Shown here one piece after another: positions 16,888 through 25,881 of a stretch of DNA of 32,858 bases. Made by a program: the position numbers and the translations under genes. The notes beneath the pieces were generated by a model, which saw only the letters and a list, made by a program, of their open reading frames with translations, made no database searches and was not told where the DNA came from. Origin of the DNA: an uncultured Pseudohongiella sp. (GTDB taxonomy: Bacteria; Pseudomonadota; Gammaproteobacteria; Pseudomonadales; Pseudohongiellaceae); NCBI GenBank assembly GCA_902531515.1, contig CACAEJ010000019.1:1-32858 (forward strand), given 5' to 3'. Numbering within the stretch: position 1 is the stretch's first letter; the number at the start of each line of letters is the position of its first letter.

Positions 16888-17925
16888 TTAGGTATTAATT
16901 AAAACTTGCCTCCCGCTGACCTTTCCGGCTTTCAAATCTTCCAGAGCTTGATTCGCTTCCGTAATCGGTCTTTCGGTAATACCAATAGGAGCAATTTTAC
17001 CATCTCTAACCATCGCCATCAGTTTGCTCATGTCGTCAAGACTACCTACATAGCTGCCCTGAATAAGGCGAGCATTCATAGGCAAAAATGGAATGGGTAT
17101 AGACAATGCACCACCGTAAAGACCAATAACTAAAAGCATACCTCCTTTTCGCAAACAACCAAGACCATAATTAACACTAGCTTCGGCTCCAACAAAGTCC
17201 AGCACGGCATACGCACCGCCGGTGCTTTTCCGAATATCCTTAGCGGTCTGTCGGTCAGACGAGTCGAAAGTCCGAGTAACACCCAAATCTCTCGCTGCGG
17301 CCAGTTTAGTCTCATCAATATCAACAACGATCGGATCCAGACCCAAAGCCCGAGCAATCTGAATGGCCATCATTCCCACACCGCCTGCGCCGATAATAAT
17401 GATATGGTCGCCGTCCTGAATCTCCCCAACCTTTTTTAAGGCGCCAAAGGCTGTTAGGCCGGAGCATGCATAGGTAGCGGCCAGTGAGTCAGGAACATCA
17501 CCCTTGTCAAACAGGTACCTGCTATGCGGCACCAGCACATGATCAGAAAAGCCTCCAGGTTTCACGATACCTAATGCTTTGCCAGGAGTGCACAGGTGCT
17601 CTTCTCCTCGTCTACATTGAGCACAATCACCGCAGCCGATCCATGGATATACGACTCGGCGATCACCAACGGAAACACCGGTCGCATCTGGACCGATAGC
17701 TAAGACTTCCCCAAAAATTTCATGTCCCAAAGTCAAGCCTTCCTGACCTACATCAAGCTGCTTCCCCCCGCCGAGTTCGAAGACACCTTCATGCAAATGT
17801 ATATCGGAATGACAAACTCCGCAGGCTACAGTCTTTAGCAAAACCTCTGTACCGCTCGGCTTAGGAGTCGGTGACTCAACTTTGACTAAGGGTGATCCTG
17901 GTGCAGCGGTTTGATAAGAGATCAT
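16888..17925 (-). CDS. Zinc-dependent alcohol dehydrogenase (AdhP-like)
   Basis: The 345-residue MDR enzyme oxidises an alcohol with NAD(P). Catalytic-zinc ligands are in CGVCHSDIH (C35, H39) and GHE; the structural-zinc cluster is CGDCAQCRRGEEHLC; the Rossmann motif is GAGGVGMMAIQIA followed by an acidic strand end VDIDETK, which favours NAD. Its ATG overlaps the stop codon of the upstream FadB-like gene by one base (TAATG), so the two are translationally coupled. That makes a role on a hydroxylated or alcohol intermediate of the same pathway likely, although a general alcohol dehydrogenase cannot be excluded. Confidence 0.92.
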   Translation of the reverse strand: MISYQTAAPGSPLVKVESPTPKPSGTEVLLKTVACGVCHSDIHLHEGVFELGGGKQLDVGQEGLTLGHEIFGEVLAIGPDATGVSVGDRRVVYPWIGCGDCAQCRRGEEHLCTPGKALGIVKPGGFSDHVLVPHSRYLFDKGDVPDSLAATYACSGLTAFGALKKVGEIQDGDHIIIIGAGGVGMMAIQIARALGLDPIVVDIDETKLAAARDLGVTRTFDSSDRQTAKDIRKSTGGAYAVLDFVGAEASVNYGLGCLRKGGMLLVIGLYGGALSIPIPFLPMNARLIQGSYVGSLDDMSKLMAMVRDGKIAPIGITERPITEANQALEDLKAGKVSGRQVLINT

Positions 17926-20036
17926 TAAACACCACTCCTTTCTTTATCCCACTGGGCAAAAGATTTTTCTTCTTCAGCCAGTCGCTTTAAAAGCGGTGCT
18001 GGGCTCCAATACTCTTCCCCATAGCGATCGCGAAATTCACATATCTTTTCGTATACTTTTTTGACTCCAACCGTATCTGCATAGTGCATGGGACCGCCCT
18101 TTGCGACAGGGAATGCATAACCATAAATATAGACAACATCGATATCGCTTGCTCGTTGTGCTATTCCCTCTTCCAATATTTTTGCTCCCTCATTTATTAA
18201 TGGGTAAAAACATCGAGCAAGTATCTCTTCATCAGAAATTTCTCTTCTGTCTATTTCCAGTTTTTCAGCCTCTTCAACAATCAAAGATTCTACTTCAGGA
18301 TCCGACATTCTTTTCCTTGTCTCTGGGTCATACTTGTAATAACCCGAACCTGTTTTTTGACCGTATCTGCCCATCTCCACGAGAAGTGTCCCCATACGAT
18401 AAAGCTTGGGATCGTCTGGTAAATTGGTGAGTGCTTGTCGGGCCTTATATCCGACGTCAAGACCTGCCAAATCTCCCATGGCCAATGGTCCCATCGCCAT
18501 ACCAAAATTTTCCAACGCTCCATCCACCTGGGCCGGAGTGCAACCATCCAGTAAAAGCATTTGCGCTTCTCTGCCATAACCACTGAGCATTCGGTTTCCA
18601 ATAAATCCGTAACATACTCGAGATAGGGCACAAACTTTTTTAATTCGTTTCCCAACCTGCATGACTGTCGCAAGAACATCATCCGCAGTCTTTTCCCCGC
18701 GAACAACCTCGAGTAATTTCATAACATTAGCCGGACTGAAAAAATGCATTCCGACTACATCTTCAGGCCGGGCCGTCGCTTCAGCAATCGCGTCCACATC
18801 TTGATATGAGGTATTCGTTGCTAAGATAGCGCCCGGCTTACAAACGCCATCGAGTTTAGTAAATATTTCTTTTTTGAGATCAAGATTTTCGAACACTGCC
18901 TCTATAACCATATCCACATCCGCTATATGCTCATAGTTGGTTGTGCCGCTTATTAACTCAAGGCGCTTATCCATTTGGTCAGCGGCCAATCTTCCTTTCT
19001 GAACAGTAATATTGTAATTCTTCTTAACTATGCCAAGGCCGCGCTCGAGTGCCTCGTCATTAACCTCCAACATCACTACAGGAATACCCACATTAGCAAA
19101 GCACATCGCTATTCCACCCCCCATTGTTCCTCCACCAATAATGGCGACCTTGTTTATTGATCGGAGAGGAGTTGCTTTTGCTAGACCTTCTATTTTTGCG
19201 GCCTGCCTTTCTGAGAAGAAAATGTGGCGCATCGACGCAGATTCTGGCGACATGACCAGCTCACGAAAAAGTTCGCGCTCACGCTCCAACCCTTTGTCGA
19301 TCGGTAAATTAACAGCAGCTTCTATACAGGAAACAATGCGATCCTGAGCAATTTGTCCGCGCGCTCTTTTAGCTAATTGCTTCCGAGCCTGATCAAAAAA
19401 ACCTGACTCTAAATCAGAACCGTTAATCTCAATATCTCTAATTCTCTTAAGGGGGGCACTTGACTCTACCAAATTCTTAGCGTACTCAACTGCGTTTTGA
19501 TTTATCTCATTACCGTCTATGATTTGATCAATTAAACCAACATCAAGAGCTTTACCCACTGCTATCGGATTTCCTTTGGTCATCATCTCTAATGCAAATT
19601 TTACCCCTGCAATCCTAGGCACTCGCTGGGTACCACCGGCTCCTGGCAATAAACCCAATTTTACCTCCGGCAGCCCAACTTTGGCTGTTTCTATTGCGCA
19701 CCTGTAGTGACAGGCGAGAGTTACCTCAAACCCTCCTCCAAGCGCAGTGCCATGAATCGCAGCGATTACCGGCTTACTTGAGTTTTCAATTGCTGCTAAT
19801 ACCTCTGTTAATCCTGGTTCTTTTGGCGGTTTACCAAACTCAGTTATATCCGCGCCCGCAATAAATGTTCGGCCTTCACATCTTAGAATTATTGCCTTCG
19901 ATTCATCATTCTGTGAGGCCTGCACCGCCTGCAAAATCCCCGATCTGACTGATTGGGCGAGCGCATTAACGGGTGGGTTGTTTACTGAAATCACTCCAAT
20001 GTTATCTTTAAGTTCGTAACTTACTACTTCCGACAT
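17925..20036 (-). CDS. Bifunctional enoyl-CoA hydratase/3-hydroxyacyl-CoA dehydrogenase (FadB/FadJ type)
   Basis: The 703-residue enzyme performs the second and third steps of beta-oxidation. The N-terminal hydratase/isomerase domain (about 1-190) has the oxyanion-hole motifs FIAGADITEF and GTALGGGFE and the two catalytic glutamates E104 and E124 (GLPEVKLGLLPGAGG). The dehydrogenase begins near residue 295 with VAIIGGGTMGGGIAMCF and has HFFSPA and the NRML region. A second C-terminal dehydrogenase domain follows. Length is close to E. coli FadB (729) and FadJ (714). AAAGGATAG is the Shine-Dalgarno. The domain order with a short linker also resembles peroxisomal multifunctional enzyme. No FadA adjoins it; the thiolase at 7541-8725 could serve. 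Confidence 0.95.
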   Translation of the reverse strand: MSEVVSYELKDNIGVISVNNPPVNALAQSVRSGILQAVQASQNDESKAIILRCEGRTFIAGADITEFGKPPKEPGLTEVLAAIENSSKPVIAAIHGTALGGGFEVTLACHYRCAIETAKVGLPEVKLGLLPGAGGTQRVPRIAGVKFALEMMTKGNPIAVGKALDVGLIDQIIDGNEINQNAVEYAKNLVESSAPLKRIRDIEINGSDLESGFFDQARKQLAKRARGQIAQDRIVSCIEAAVNLPIDKGLERERELFRELVMSPESASMRHIFFSERQAAKIEGLAKATPLRSINKVAIIGGGTMGGGIAMCFANVGIPVVMLEVNDEALERGLGIVKKNYNITVQKGRLAADQMDKRLELISGTTNYEHIADVDMVIEAVFENLDLKKEIFTKLDGVCKPGAILATNTSYQDVDAIAEATARPEDVVGMHFFSPANVMKLLEVVRGEKTADDVLATVMQVGKRIKKVCALSRVCYGFIGNRMLSGYGREAQMLLLDGCTPAQVDGALENFGMAMGPLAMGDLAGLDVGYKARQALTNLPDDPKLYRMGTLLVEMGRYGQKTGSGYYKYDPETRKRMSDPEVESLIVEEAEKLEIDRREISDEEILARCFYPLINEGAKILEEGIAQRASDIDVVYIYGYAFPVAKGGPMHYADTVGVKKVYEKICEFRDRYGEEYWSPAPLLKRLAEEEKSFAQWDKERSGV

Positions 20037-20220
20037 AATCTATCCTTTCAAAAAATGTGCAATAATTTTTGTTACTCACAGTTGTACAGCAAAGCTTTGG
20101 AGAGCGACTTCAAGGATCAAAGCAAGCTCCCAAAAATTGAGCGGATTTTTTCTAAGGCCATCCAATTTCATCTCTTCTTGAGTAATACTTACTATTCTAG
20201 CACGGCATTCGTAAAATTCA

Positions 20221-20260
20221 GGCGTATATGTTAGGTTTACGCCACGTTTTAGGGGGGGGG
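20221..20260 (+). promoter_or_regulatory. Inverted repeat and nine-G tract ahead of an acyl-CoA dehydrogenase
   Basis: GGCGTA at 20221-20226 and TACGCC at 20238-20243 form an inverted repeat with an 11-base spacer. Nine G follow at 20252-20260, six bases before the ATG at 20267, exactly where the Shine-Dalgarno should be. The whole divergent gap 20037-20266 must also hold the FadB-like promoter; I see no FadR- or PsrA-like consensus. Confidence 0.45.
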
Positions 20261-20266
20261 TAATTT

Positions 20267-21415
20267 ATGATACGAGATCAAGAAACACTTAATCAGCTGA
20301 TAACGCTGATTGACCGGTTCGTAAAAGAGCGGTTAATCCCGAGGGAATCGGAATTGGCCGAATCTGGCTCCCTGCCTGAGGACATTTTAGAAGAAATGAA
20401 ATCCATGGGTCTCTTTGGGCTTACGATTCCCGAGGAATATGGAGGTCTCGGCCTCACCATGGAGGAAGAAATTGAAGTAGCAATTTCTTTAGGGAAAACC
20501 TCCCCTGCCTTCAGATCAATTATGGGAACAAACAATGGTATTGGTTCTGCGGCGATTGTCTTCAACGGTACCGAAGAACAGAAAAAGAAGTATTTGCCAA
20601 AATATGCGAGTGGCGAATGGATAAGCTGTTTTTGTCTTACAGAACCAGAAGCAGGTTCAGACGCAGCGGCATTGAAAACTACTGCTGTTCGGGATGGAGA
20701 CTATTACATTATCAATGGCACCAAGCGCTACATAACAAACGCCAAAGTGGCAAATACCTTCAACGTCATGGCTCGCACTAATCCTTCAATTAAGGGTGCC
20801 CGCGGGATTTCCTCTTTCATCGTGGAGAAAGATTTTAAAGGCATCACCCTAGGTTCAGTAGATAAGAAAATGGGACAAGCCGGATCGATGACGTGCGATG
20901 TAATCTTTGAAGACTGCCGAGTTCCTGCTAAAAATATTGTAGGTGCCGAGGGAGAAGGTTTTATTACCGCGATGAAAGTACTCGACCGCGGCAGACTGCA
21001 CATCTCAGGCGTTAGTGTAGGTGTCGCAGAACGCCTGATAAGCGATGCCTTAGATTATGCGATGCAAAGAAAACAATTTGGTCAACCAATCGCAGAGCAG
21101 CAGTTAATCCAAGCGATGCTGGCAGACTCAAAAACAGAAACCTATGCCGCAAAGTGTATGACCCTAGAAACAGCGCGAAAGCGCGATAAAGGTGAGAATG
21201 TAAGTACTGAATCGTCAGCGTCTAAGCTATTTGCTACGGAAATGGTTGGCAGGGTCGCAGACCGATGTGTCCAAATTCATGGAGGGGCGGGTTACATGGC
21301 CGAGTATGCTGTGGAGCGATTCTATAGGGACGTCCGATTGTTCCGCCTGTATGAGGGTACAAGTCAAATTCAACAGTTAATTATCGCTAAAAATATGATT
21401 AAAGGTGTCAATTAG
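20267..21415 (+). CDS. Acyl-CoA dehydrogenase
   Basis: The 382-residue FAD enzyme introduces the trans-2 double bond in acyl-CoA. Motifs: PEEYGGLGLT, FCLTEPEAGSDAA (FAD/substrate loop), RKQFGQPIAEQQLIQ and the catalytic glutamate in LYEGTSQIQQLI near residue 366, the short/medium-chain position. It is divergent from the FadB-like/alcohol dehydrogenase operon and likely works with it. Unlike the two dehydrogenases of the operon at 26610-28985, it keeps the canonical catalytic Glu, so it should be active alone as a homotetramer. The nine-G ribosome-binding region is unusual. Confidence 0.94.
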   Translation: MIRDQETLNQLITLIDRFVKERLIPRESELAESGSLPEDILEEMKSMGLFGLTIPEEYGGLGLTMEEEIEVAISLGKTSPAFRSIMGTNNGIGSAAIVFNGTEEQKKKYLPKYASGEWISCFCLTEPEAGSDAAALKTTAVRDGDYYIINGTKRYITNAKVANTFNVMARTNPSIKGARGISSFIVEKDFKGITLGSVDKKMGQAGSMTCDVIFEDCRVPAKNIVGAEGEGFITAMKVLDRGRLHISGVSVGVAERLISDALDYAMQRKQFGQPIAEQQLIQAMLADSKTETYAAKCMTLETARKRDKGENVSTESSASKLFATEMVGRVADRCVQIHGGAGYMAEYAVERFYRDVRLFRLYEGTSQIQQLIIAKNMIKGVN

Positions 21416-21443
21416 TTCTGACTCAATCTTGCTGCTCAGTAAG

Positions 21444-22325
21444 CTAATCGAGTAGAAACTTCTCAAACCACTCCAAGCGTGCTTTATTAGCACGTAATGC
21501 ATCCTCTCCGCCGAAACCGTGTTTACCCCCAGGAATAACTATAAGTTCTGATTCCACACTTTCTTTGTCAAACTCTGCCTTTATCGCGAACGAGTGCGTG
21601 ACATCAACTAAAGGATCCTGATCACCGTGTATTAATAACGTTGGAGGATCTCCGGCATCAACGAAAAGAATAGGTGAAACAGTTGGGACTAGCTCCGGAT
21701 CATAATCCAACGCAGGGAATCGTGACAAAAGCTCCTCCTCCTCAACATTATTAACGATACCTACCGGAAGTGATTCTTGTTCCCTGAATGCAACGGGCGG
21801 GAAATAAGCTACCACTGCAGCGACTGAGTTATCCACCCGCATGACTTCATCGCTGTCATCAGTATTACCTTGATCGGAGTCTAACCCAAGCATAAGCGAT
21901 AAATGTCCGCCAGCGCTTCCTCCTGTTACGCCAACTCGGTTGGCATCAATACCATAATTTGATGCATTCAGTTTTATGTGTCTAACGGCACGACTGACAT
22001 CAGAATATGCATCCGGAACATGATACCTAGGAGCACTTCCATGATAAACCGGAATGAGAGTAAAGCCAGCGTCCAGCATATCTTTAAACTGGCGGGCACG
22101 GGCTTCCGGTGGAGCCCACGAAGAGTACCAGCCCCCACTCATCATAAAAACAATCGCTGCACCATTCGCTGTGCCTGGCATTAACACGTCATAAACTAGC
22201 GCCATGCCATCTTTGTGACCGTAGACGACATCAGATTTAAAAGTAACCTCTGCACTAACGGCAGCAGCTAGCATAAAATTCAATAAAAGAATTATTCTCA
22301 TAACCCCTTTGCACATTTTTAGCAT
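21444..22325 (-). CDS. Exported alpha/beta hydrolase (acetylesterase-like)
   Basis: The 293-residue protein has a signal peptide (to about AAAVSA, residue 25) and an alpha/beta-hydrolase fold of the BD-FAE/hormone-sensitive-lipase-like group. Features are an oxyanion strand FMMSGGWYSSW, nucleophile S137 in GGSAGGH, catalytic Asp in DQDPLVD and His in GGKHGFGG. Substrate is probably an acetylated or short-chain ester in the periplasm. The ATG at 22325 is 4 bp after the stop of the upstream spermidine-synthase-like gene, with AGAGGA overlapping that gene's end; an internal ATG at 22301 would shorten the signal peptide. It converges on the acyl-CoA dehydrogenase with a 28-bp gap. Confidence 0.88.
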   Translation of the reverse strand: MLKMCKGVMRIILLLNFMLAAAVSAEVTFKSDVVYGHKDGMALVYDVLMPGTANGAAIVFMMSGGWYSSWAPPEARARQFKDMLDAGFTLIPVYHGSAPRYHVPDAYSDVSRAVRHIKLNASNYGIDANRVGVTGGSAGGHLSLMLGLDSDQGNTDDSDEVMRVDNSVAAVVAYFPPVAFREQESLPVGIVNNVEEEELLSRFPALDYDPELVPTVSPILFVDAGDPPTLLIHGDQDPLVDVTHSFAIKAEFDKESVESELIVIPGGKHGFGGEDALRANKARLEWFEKFLLD

Positions 22326-22329
22326 TTTA

Positions 22330-23238
22330 CTAGTTTCCTCTCAGTAGATTCCCAGGCGAATATTGATCAGTAAGCTCTCTCCGGCTCATATCCCAATCCG
22401 CCCGAGTAGTTAATCGTCGCGGATAATCAGTTATATTAACCCCGTATTTATCCAAACTTGCTTCTAATTGACGAGATGCTTCCACTAATTCCTCTCGCGG
22501 TGGCAGCAAACCAAGCTGTGCAATGATAATTCGATTACCTGAGGTTGGTAATTTAAAATTATAAAATTCACCAAAAGCTCTTTGATAGGTTACAGATTCG
22601 TGATCATATAACCTGCTTGTTGAGAATGTGTTGGCAACGAGAACACTATCTCTTGTCATTATCGCTTTTACTTCCTCAAGAAATTCGCGAGTTAACATGT
22701 GCTCGGGAATATAATCTCCGCTGAAAGCATCAAGGACAATATAATCATATTTATTACCACGAAGAGCTGCCCGTTTTATAAATGGGCGTCCATCACCCAC
22801 ATACACTTTCATGTTTTGAGTTTCATTAAACTGGAAATACTCTTTTGCAACTTTCACGACGGCGTCGTCTATTTCAATCACATCTATTTCCGCAGTAGGA
22901 AATAAATCTGCGAAAGTTATAGGAATTGATCCTCCACCCAAACCAATAACTAAGATGCTCTGAGGTGCCTGTTGTAACATCAGGCCAGCAAAACTCATCC
23001 GCGTATAATCGAAAACTAATCGATTCGGATTATCCAGCATCATACAAGTCTGATTTCTGTCTCCACGATGAACATTGAAAAGCAGGCAGCGCCTTTCTCC
23101 AGTTTGGGTAACAGTAATATCTCGATATTTTGAGCGCTCTTCATGAATAGTTTCGGCGTAAGAGCTTACTGAGAGAAGCGCTAATGCGAGTAGTTGTATT
23201 AATGACCCGAAAATTAGTTTTTTTCTATTTATTAACAT
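22330..23238 (-). CDS. Spermidine-synthase-like methyltransferase-fold protein with a signal peptide
   Basis: The protein of about 302 residues begins with a hydrophobic signal or anchor (LIFGSLIQLLALALLSV, possibly cleaved after SSYA) and then a class I SAM/aminopropyltransferase fold. Key motifs are ILVIGLGGGSIP, DVIEIDD, VYVGDGRPFI and VLDAFSGDYIPEHMLT. In many bacteria this domain is the C-terminal half of a fused membrane/spermidine-synthase protein; here it is separate and overlaps the membrane half by 14 bp. The signal peptide would place it outside the cytoplasm, away from decarboxy-SAM, so polyamine synthesis is doubtful. A GTG at 23244 is an alternative start. Confidence 0.82.
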   Translation of the reverse strand: MLINRKKLIFGSLIQLLALALLSVSSYAETIHEERSKYRDITVTQTGERRCLLFNVHRGDRNQTCMMLDNPNRLVFDYTRMSFAGLMLQQAPQSILVIGLGGGSIPITFADLFPTAEIDVIEIDDAVVKVAKEYFQFNETQNMKVYVGDGRPFIKRAALRGNKYDYIVLDAFSGDYIPEHMLTREFLEEVKAIMTRDSVLVANTFSTSRLYDHESVTYQRAFGEFYNFKLPTSGNRIIIAQLGLLPPREELVEASRQLEASLDKYGVNITDYPRRLTTRADWDMSRRELTDQYSPGNLLRGN

Positions 23239-23875
23239 AACCACGGTTTCTCAAAATTTTGTTAGTTCTCATTATATTTTCGAAAAAGAGAATCACTAAG
23301 CCCGCAAGTACTAAGCTTGCCACGGCACCCCATAGAATTTGATTTACCTCATACCAAAGTACAAAATAGAAACTCGTTCCAAGGGTGCCCAAGGCACTCC
23401 CAAGAGTCGAGATAAAGTATAGCAATCCTGCCATGTGCCCACTATGCTCCTCTCTATCGACCATCAACCTGACAGAGTATGGAGAGATCATTCCCAGAAT
23501 ACTTGTCGGTATGAAAAAGAGAAAGATAGATGCGAGAAGAGAACCATATCTTGGGTCCTCTATGTTGACCATAATCGGCCTCATAACACTATCAGCAAAT
23601 AAAATGATTGGTAGGGAAAATAAGGCTGCGCCTATAAAGAACAACGAATAGGTTAGACCACTTGGAGTTCTAGTTGACAGTCTGCCCCCTAGCAAGTAAC
23701 CGAGAGCCAAAGCAAGCATAAAAATTGTGATAATACTTCCCCAAACGGAGAGACTTCCTCCGAAATAAGGCGACAGGATGCGAGCGCCTAGCATCTCAAT
23801 CGTCATGATGCAGAAACCGCTGACAAATGCCATACCTGCAATCAACGCCCGAGGTAGTATTAAGGTTTTAGTCAT
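23225..23875 (-). CDS. Membrane half of a split fused MFS/spermidine-synthase-like protein
   Basis: The 216-residue protein has about six membrane helices: ALIAGMAFVSGFCIMTIEML, VWGSIITIFMLALALGYLLGG, YSLFFIGAALFSLPIILFA, LLASIFLFFIPTSILGMISP, LLYFISTLGSALGTLGTSF and ILWGAVASLVLAGLVILFF. The MIEMLGARILSPYFGGS and GxxSPYxxRL signatures are those of the N-terminal membrane region of fused MFS/spermidine synthase proteins. The stop lies inside the start region of the next gene (14-bp overlap), implying translational coupling and probably a two-chain complex. ATG 23875 is preferred over the adjacent GTG 23878. Role unknown. Confidence 0.85.
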   Translation of the reverse strand: MTKTLILPRALIAGMAFVSGFCIMTIEMLGARILSPYFGGSLSVWGSIITIFMLALALGYLLGGRLSTRTPSGLTYSLFFIGAALFSLPIILFADSVMRPIMVNIEDPRYGSLLASIFLFFIPTSILGMISPYSVRLMVDREEHSGHMAGLLYFISTLGSALGTLGTSFYFVLWYEVNQILWGAVASLVLAGLVILFFENIMRTNKILRNRGYVNK

Positions 23876-23963
23876 CACCTGTAAAATTCGAGTTCACTTA
23901 AGTAATTTGGGAGCGATAAAGTAACACCGAAACCGGGTTTTTGAAATCAATTTTAAAGGGTAA

Positions 23964-24779
23964 TTAAGCTCGAATATCGGAAAGAGCTTGGGCAGACACT
24001 GAACCTAAACTGCGACCCCCATCCAACGCAATGATCTGACCCGTTATGTATTTTGAAGCATCTGAAGCGAGAAATATTGCCAAACCAGCCATATCTGTCG
24101 GAGCACCAATGCGACCTAAAGGGTTTTCTGCTTCGATTTTCCCTCTAAATTTTTTCAACATGTAATCCATCATCTGACTTTCAAAGGGTCCAGGAGCTAT
24201 CGCGTTAACATTAAGCCCTTTAGGTCCCATCCTAACTGCAAGGTTTTTAGTCAAGAAATGGACTGCTGCTTTGCTGGCGCCATAAGCGAAATTATCGGTT
24301 GAAGATACTCGAAGTCCATCTATAGAACCTATATTGATGACGCGACTCGGATTCGCCTTCGATGCTGCTTGGAGCAGCAAGGGCAGGAGATCTCTCGTCA
24401 GGGAAAATATTGCTTTTACGTTTATATTCATGACCTTGTCATACCCTTCATCTGGATAATCCTCAAAGGGCGCACCCCACGCAGCTCCGGCATTATTAAC
24501 AAGAATATCTATTTTTTTTTCTCTCTCTGTTATCTGCTTTATTAAAATTTCTCTTCCATCCTTTGTCGATAAATCCGCAGGAATTGCAATACACTCCCCT
24601 TGCTCCGAAAGGCGTTTGGCGGTCTCAATACATGCCTCCGACTTTCGAGCAGTAATGTATGTTTTGACACCATTTTGAACATAGCCTTCAGCAATCATCC
24701 TGCCGATGCCTCGAGATCCACCAGTCACAATCGCAACCTTTCCTTGCACTGAAAATAGCTCGCTAAGTATGAACGACAT
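23964..24779 (-). CDS. SDR-family oxidoreductase (RhlG/FabG-like)
   Basis: The 271-residue enzyme has TGGSRGIG (residues 19-26), NNAG (95-98) and the catalytic set S152, Y166, K170. TARK at the end of beta-2 (43-46), with a basic residue, favours NADPH. Overall it is close to the RhlG and 3-oxoacyl reductase branch (RGIGRMIAEGY). It is the last gene of a five-gene operon, 9 bp after the phosphotransferase gene. In that context it probably reduces or oxidises a hydroxy/keto acyl intermediate, such as a 3- or 4-position oxygen. Confidence 0.9.
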   Translation of the reverse strand: MSFILSELFSVQGKVAIVTGGSRGIGRMIAEGYVQNGVKTYITARKSEACIETAKRLSEQGECIAIPADLSTKDGREILIKQITEREKKIDILVNNAGAAWGAPFEDYPDEGYDKVMNINVKAIFSLTRDLLPLLLQAASKANPSRVINIGSIDGLRVSSTDNFAYGASKAAVHFLTKNLAVRMGPKGLNVNAIAPGPFESQMMDYMLKKFRGKIEAENPLGRIGAPTDMAGLAIFLASDASKYITGQIIALDGGRSLGSVSAQALSDIRA

Positions 24780-24788
24780 GAATACCTC

Positions 24789-25868
24789 TTATTGTGTAAT
24801 TTTTCCTGCGATTATCATGAGACACATTTGCTGGAGCACATGCGCTTTTTTTAAAAATGCTGCAAATCGGTCATCTGTCGTATGGCCATGATAGAAACGA
24901 TAGTAAATCTGCTGACCAATTACACATAAGCGAAATAGGCCAAAACAAAAATAAAACGGAAAGTGATCGACCGACAAACCGGTTCTCTCTTTAAATCTCT
25001 CGATTATCTGTGACCGAGTGGGAGCTCCTTCTATATCTGAAGGCATTGTTCGAGCGTTCCTAAAAAATTCTGGATCATCTAGTTGCACCCAATAACCAAG
25101 CGTGCATCCTAAATCCATTAATGGATCTCCAACTGTTGACATTTCCCAGTCCAGAACGCCAATAAGCTTTAACGGATTTTGCACATCAAAGATCACATTA
25201 TCTAACTTATAATCATTATGAATTACACTCGCCTTACCGCTTTCCTCTGGCATATTATCTTGCAACCATCTAATTATCTCATCACAATTAACCGTATCAG
25301 GTGTAACAGCATTAACCCACCTATTACTCCAACCCTCAACCTGTCTTTTTACATACCCCTTAGGCTTTCCAAAATTACTTAGGCCCACCTCTCCCAAATT
25401 TAAAGAGTGTAAATCTCCCAACGCGTCAAAAAAATTAAGGAGCTGAATTCTTACTTGCTCCGGGGAAAGCCTCAAATGGTTCGGATACTCTCTACGAATC
25501 ACTATACCCTTTATGTAATTCATTAAGTAGAAATCACAACCTAGGATTTCATGGTTATCACAAAAATGAATGGGTCCCGGACCAAAAGGGTATGTCCCTT
25601 TCAAAGCATCCAGTATTTTGAATTCACGGGACATATCGTGAGCTGATTTTACTTTGCTACCGAACGGTGGCCTGCGCAAAACCCACTGCTCAGTATCAAT
25701 TTTTAGCATGTAAGTTAAATTGGAGTGCCCGCCAGGGAACTGAGTAATTCGCATGGACCCCAGATCTCTCCCAACAATCGGCTCGAGGTACTCCTTTAAA
25801 CGCTCAAAATCGAGCTCTTCGCCCTTGCGAATTTTCCCAGGTTGGTCGACTAAGTCACTAGAATCCAA
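24789..25868 (-). CDS. APH-family phosphotransferase related to the ACAD10/ACAD11 kinase domain
   Basis: The 359-residue protein is a protein-kinase-like small-molecule kinase. It shows VLRRPPFG (residues 63-70, shared with ACAD10/11-type domains), the Brenner motif H217-N-D219-x4-N224 and the metal-binding D240 in GVLDWEMSTVGDP. In mammals this domain is fused to an acyl-CoA dehydrogenase and phosphorylates 4-hydroxyacyl-CoA; in Pseudomonas levulinate catabolism a separate LvaA-type kinase does it. Here the kinase sits in an operon with two acyl-CoA dehydrogenases, consistent with that chemistry. The start is TTG 25868 with AGGATGG just upstream; no in-frame ATG is available before residue 39. 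Confidence 0.88.
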   Translation of the reverse strand: MDSSDLVDQPGKIRKGEELDFERLKEYLEPIVGRDLGSMRITQFPGGHSNLTYMLKIDTEQWVLRRPPFGSKVKSAHDMSREFKILDALKGTYPFGPGPIHFCDNHEILGCDFYLMNYIKGIVIRREYPNHLRLSPEQVRIQLLNFFDALGDLHSLNLGEVGLSNFGKPKGYVKRQVEGWSNRWVNAVTPDTVNCDEIIRWLQDNMPEESGKASVIHNDYKLDNVIFDVQNPLKLIGVLDWEMSTVGDPLMDLGCTLGYWVQLDDPEFFRNARTMPSDIEGAPTRSQIIERFKERTGLSVDHFPFYFCFGLFRLCVIGQQIYYRFYHGHTTDDRFAAFLKKAHVLQQMCLMIIAGKITQ

Positions 25869-25881
25869 TTGCCCATCCTAT

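Noticed and set aside
18290..18706. 138-residue minus-strand ORF
   Set aside because: Out-of-frame shadow inside the bifunctional beta-oxidation gene, whose own frame has all catalytic motifs.
22330..23875. Frameshifted single gene
   Set aside because: The downstream half has its own start codon and signal peptide, and the overlap is a normal coupled junction, so two real genes are more likely, although raw reads should decide.
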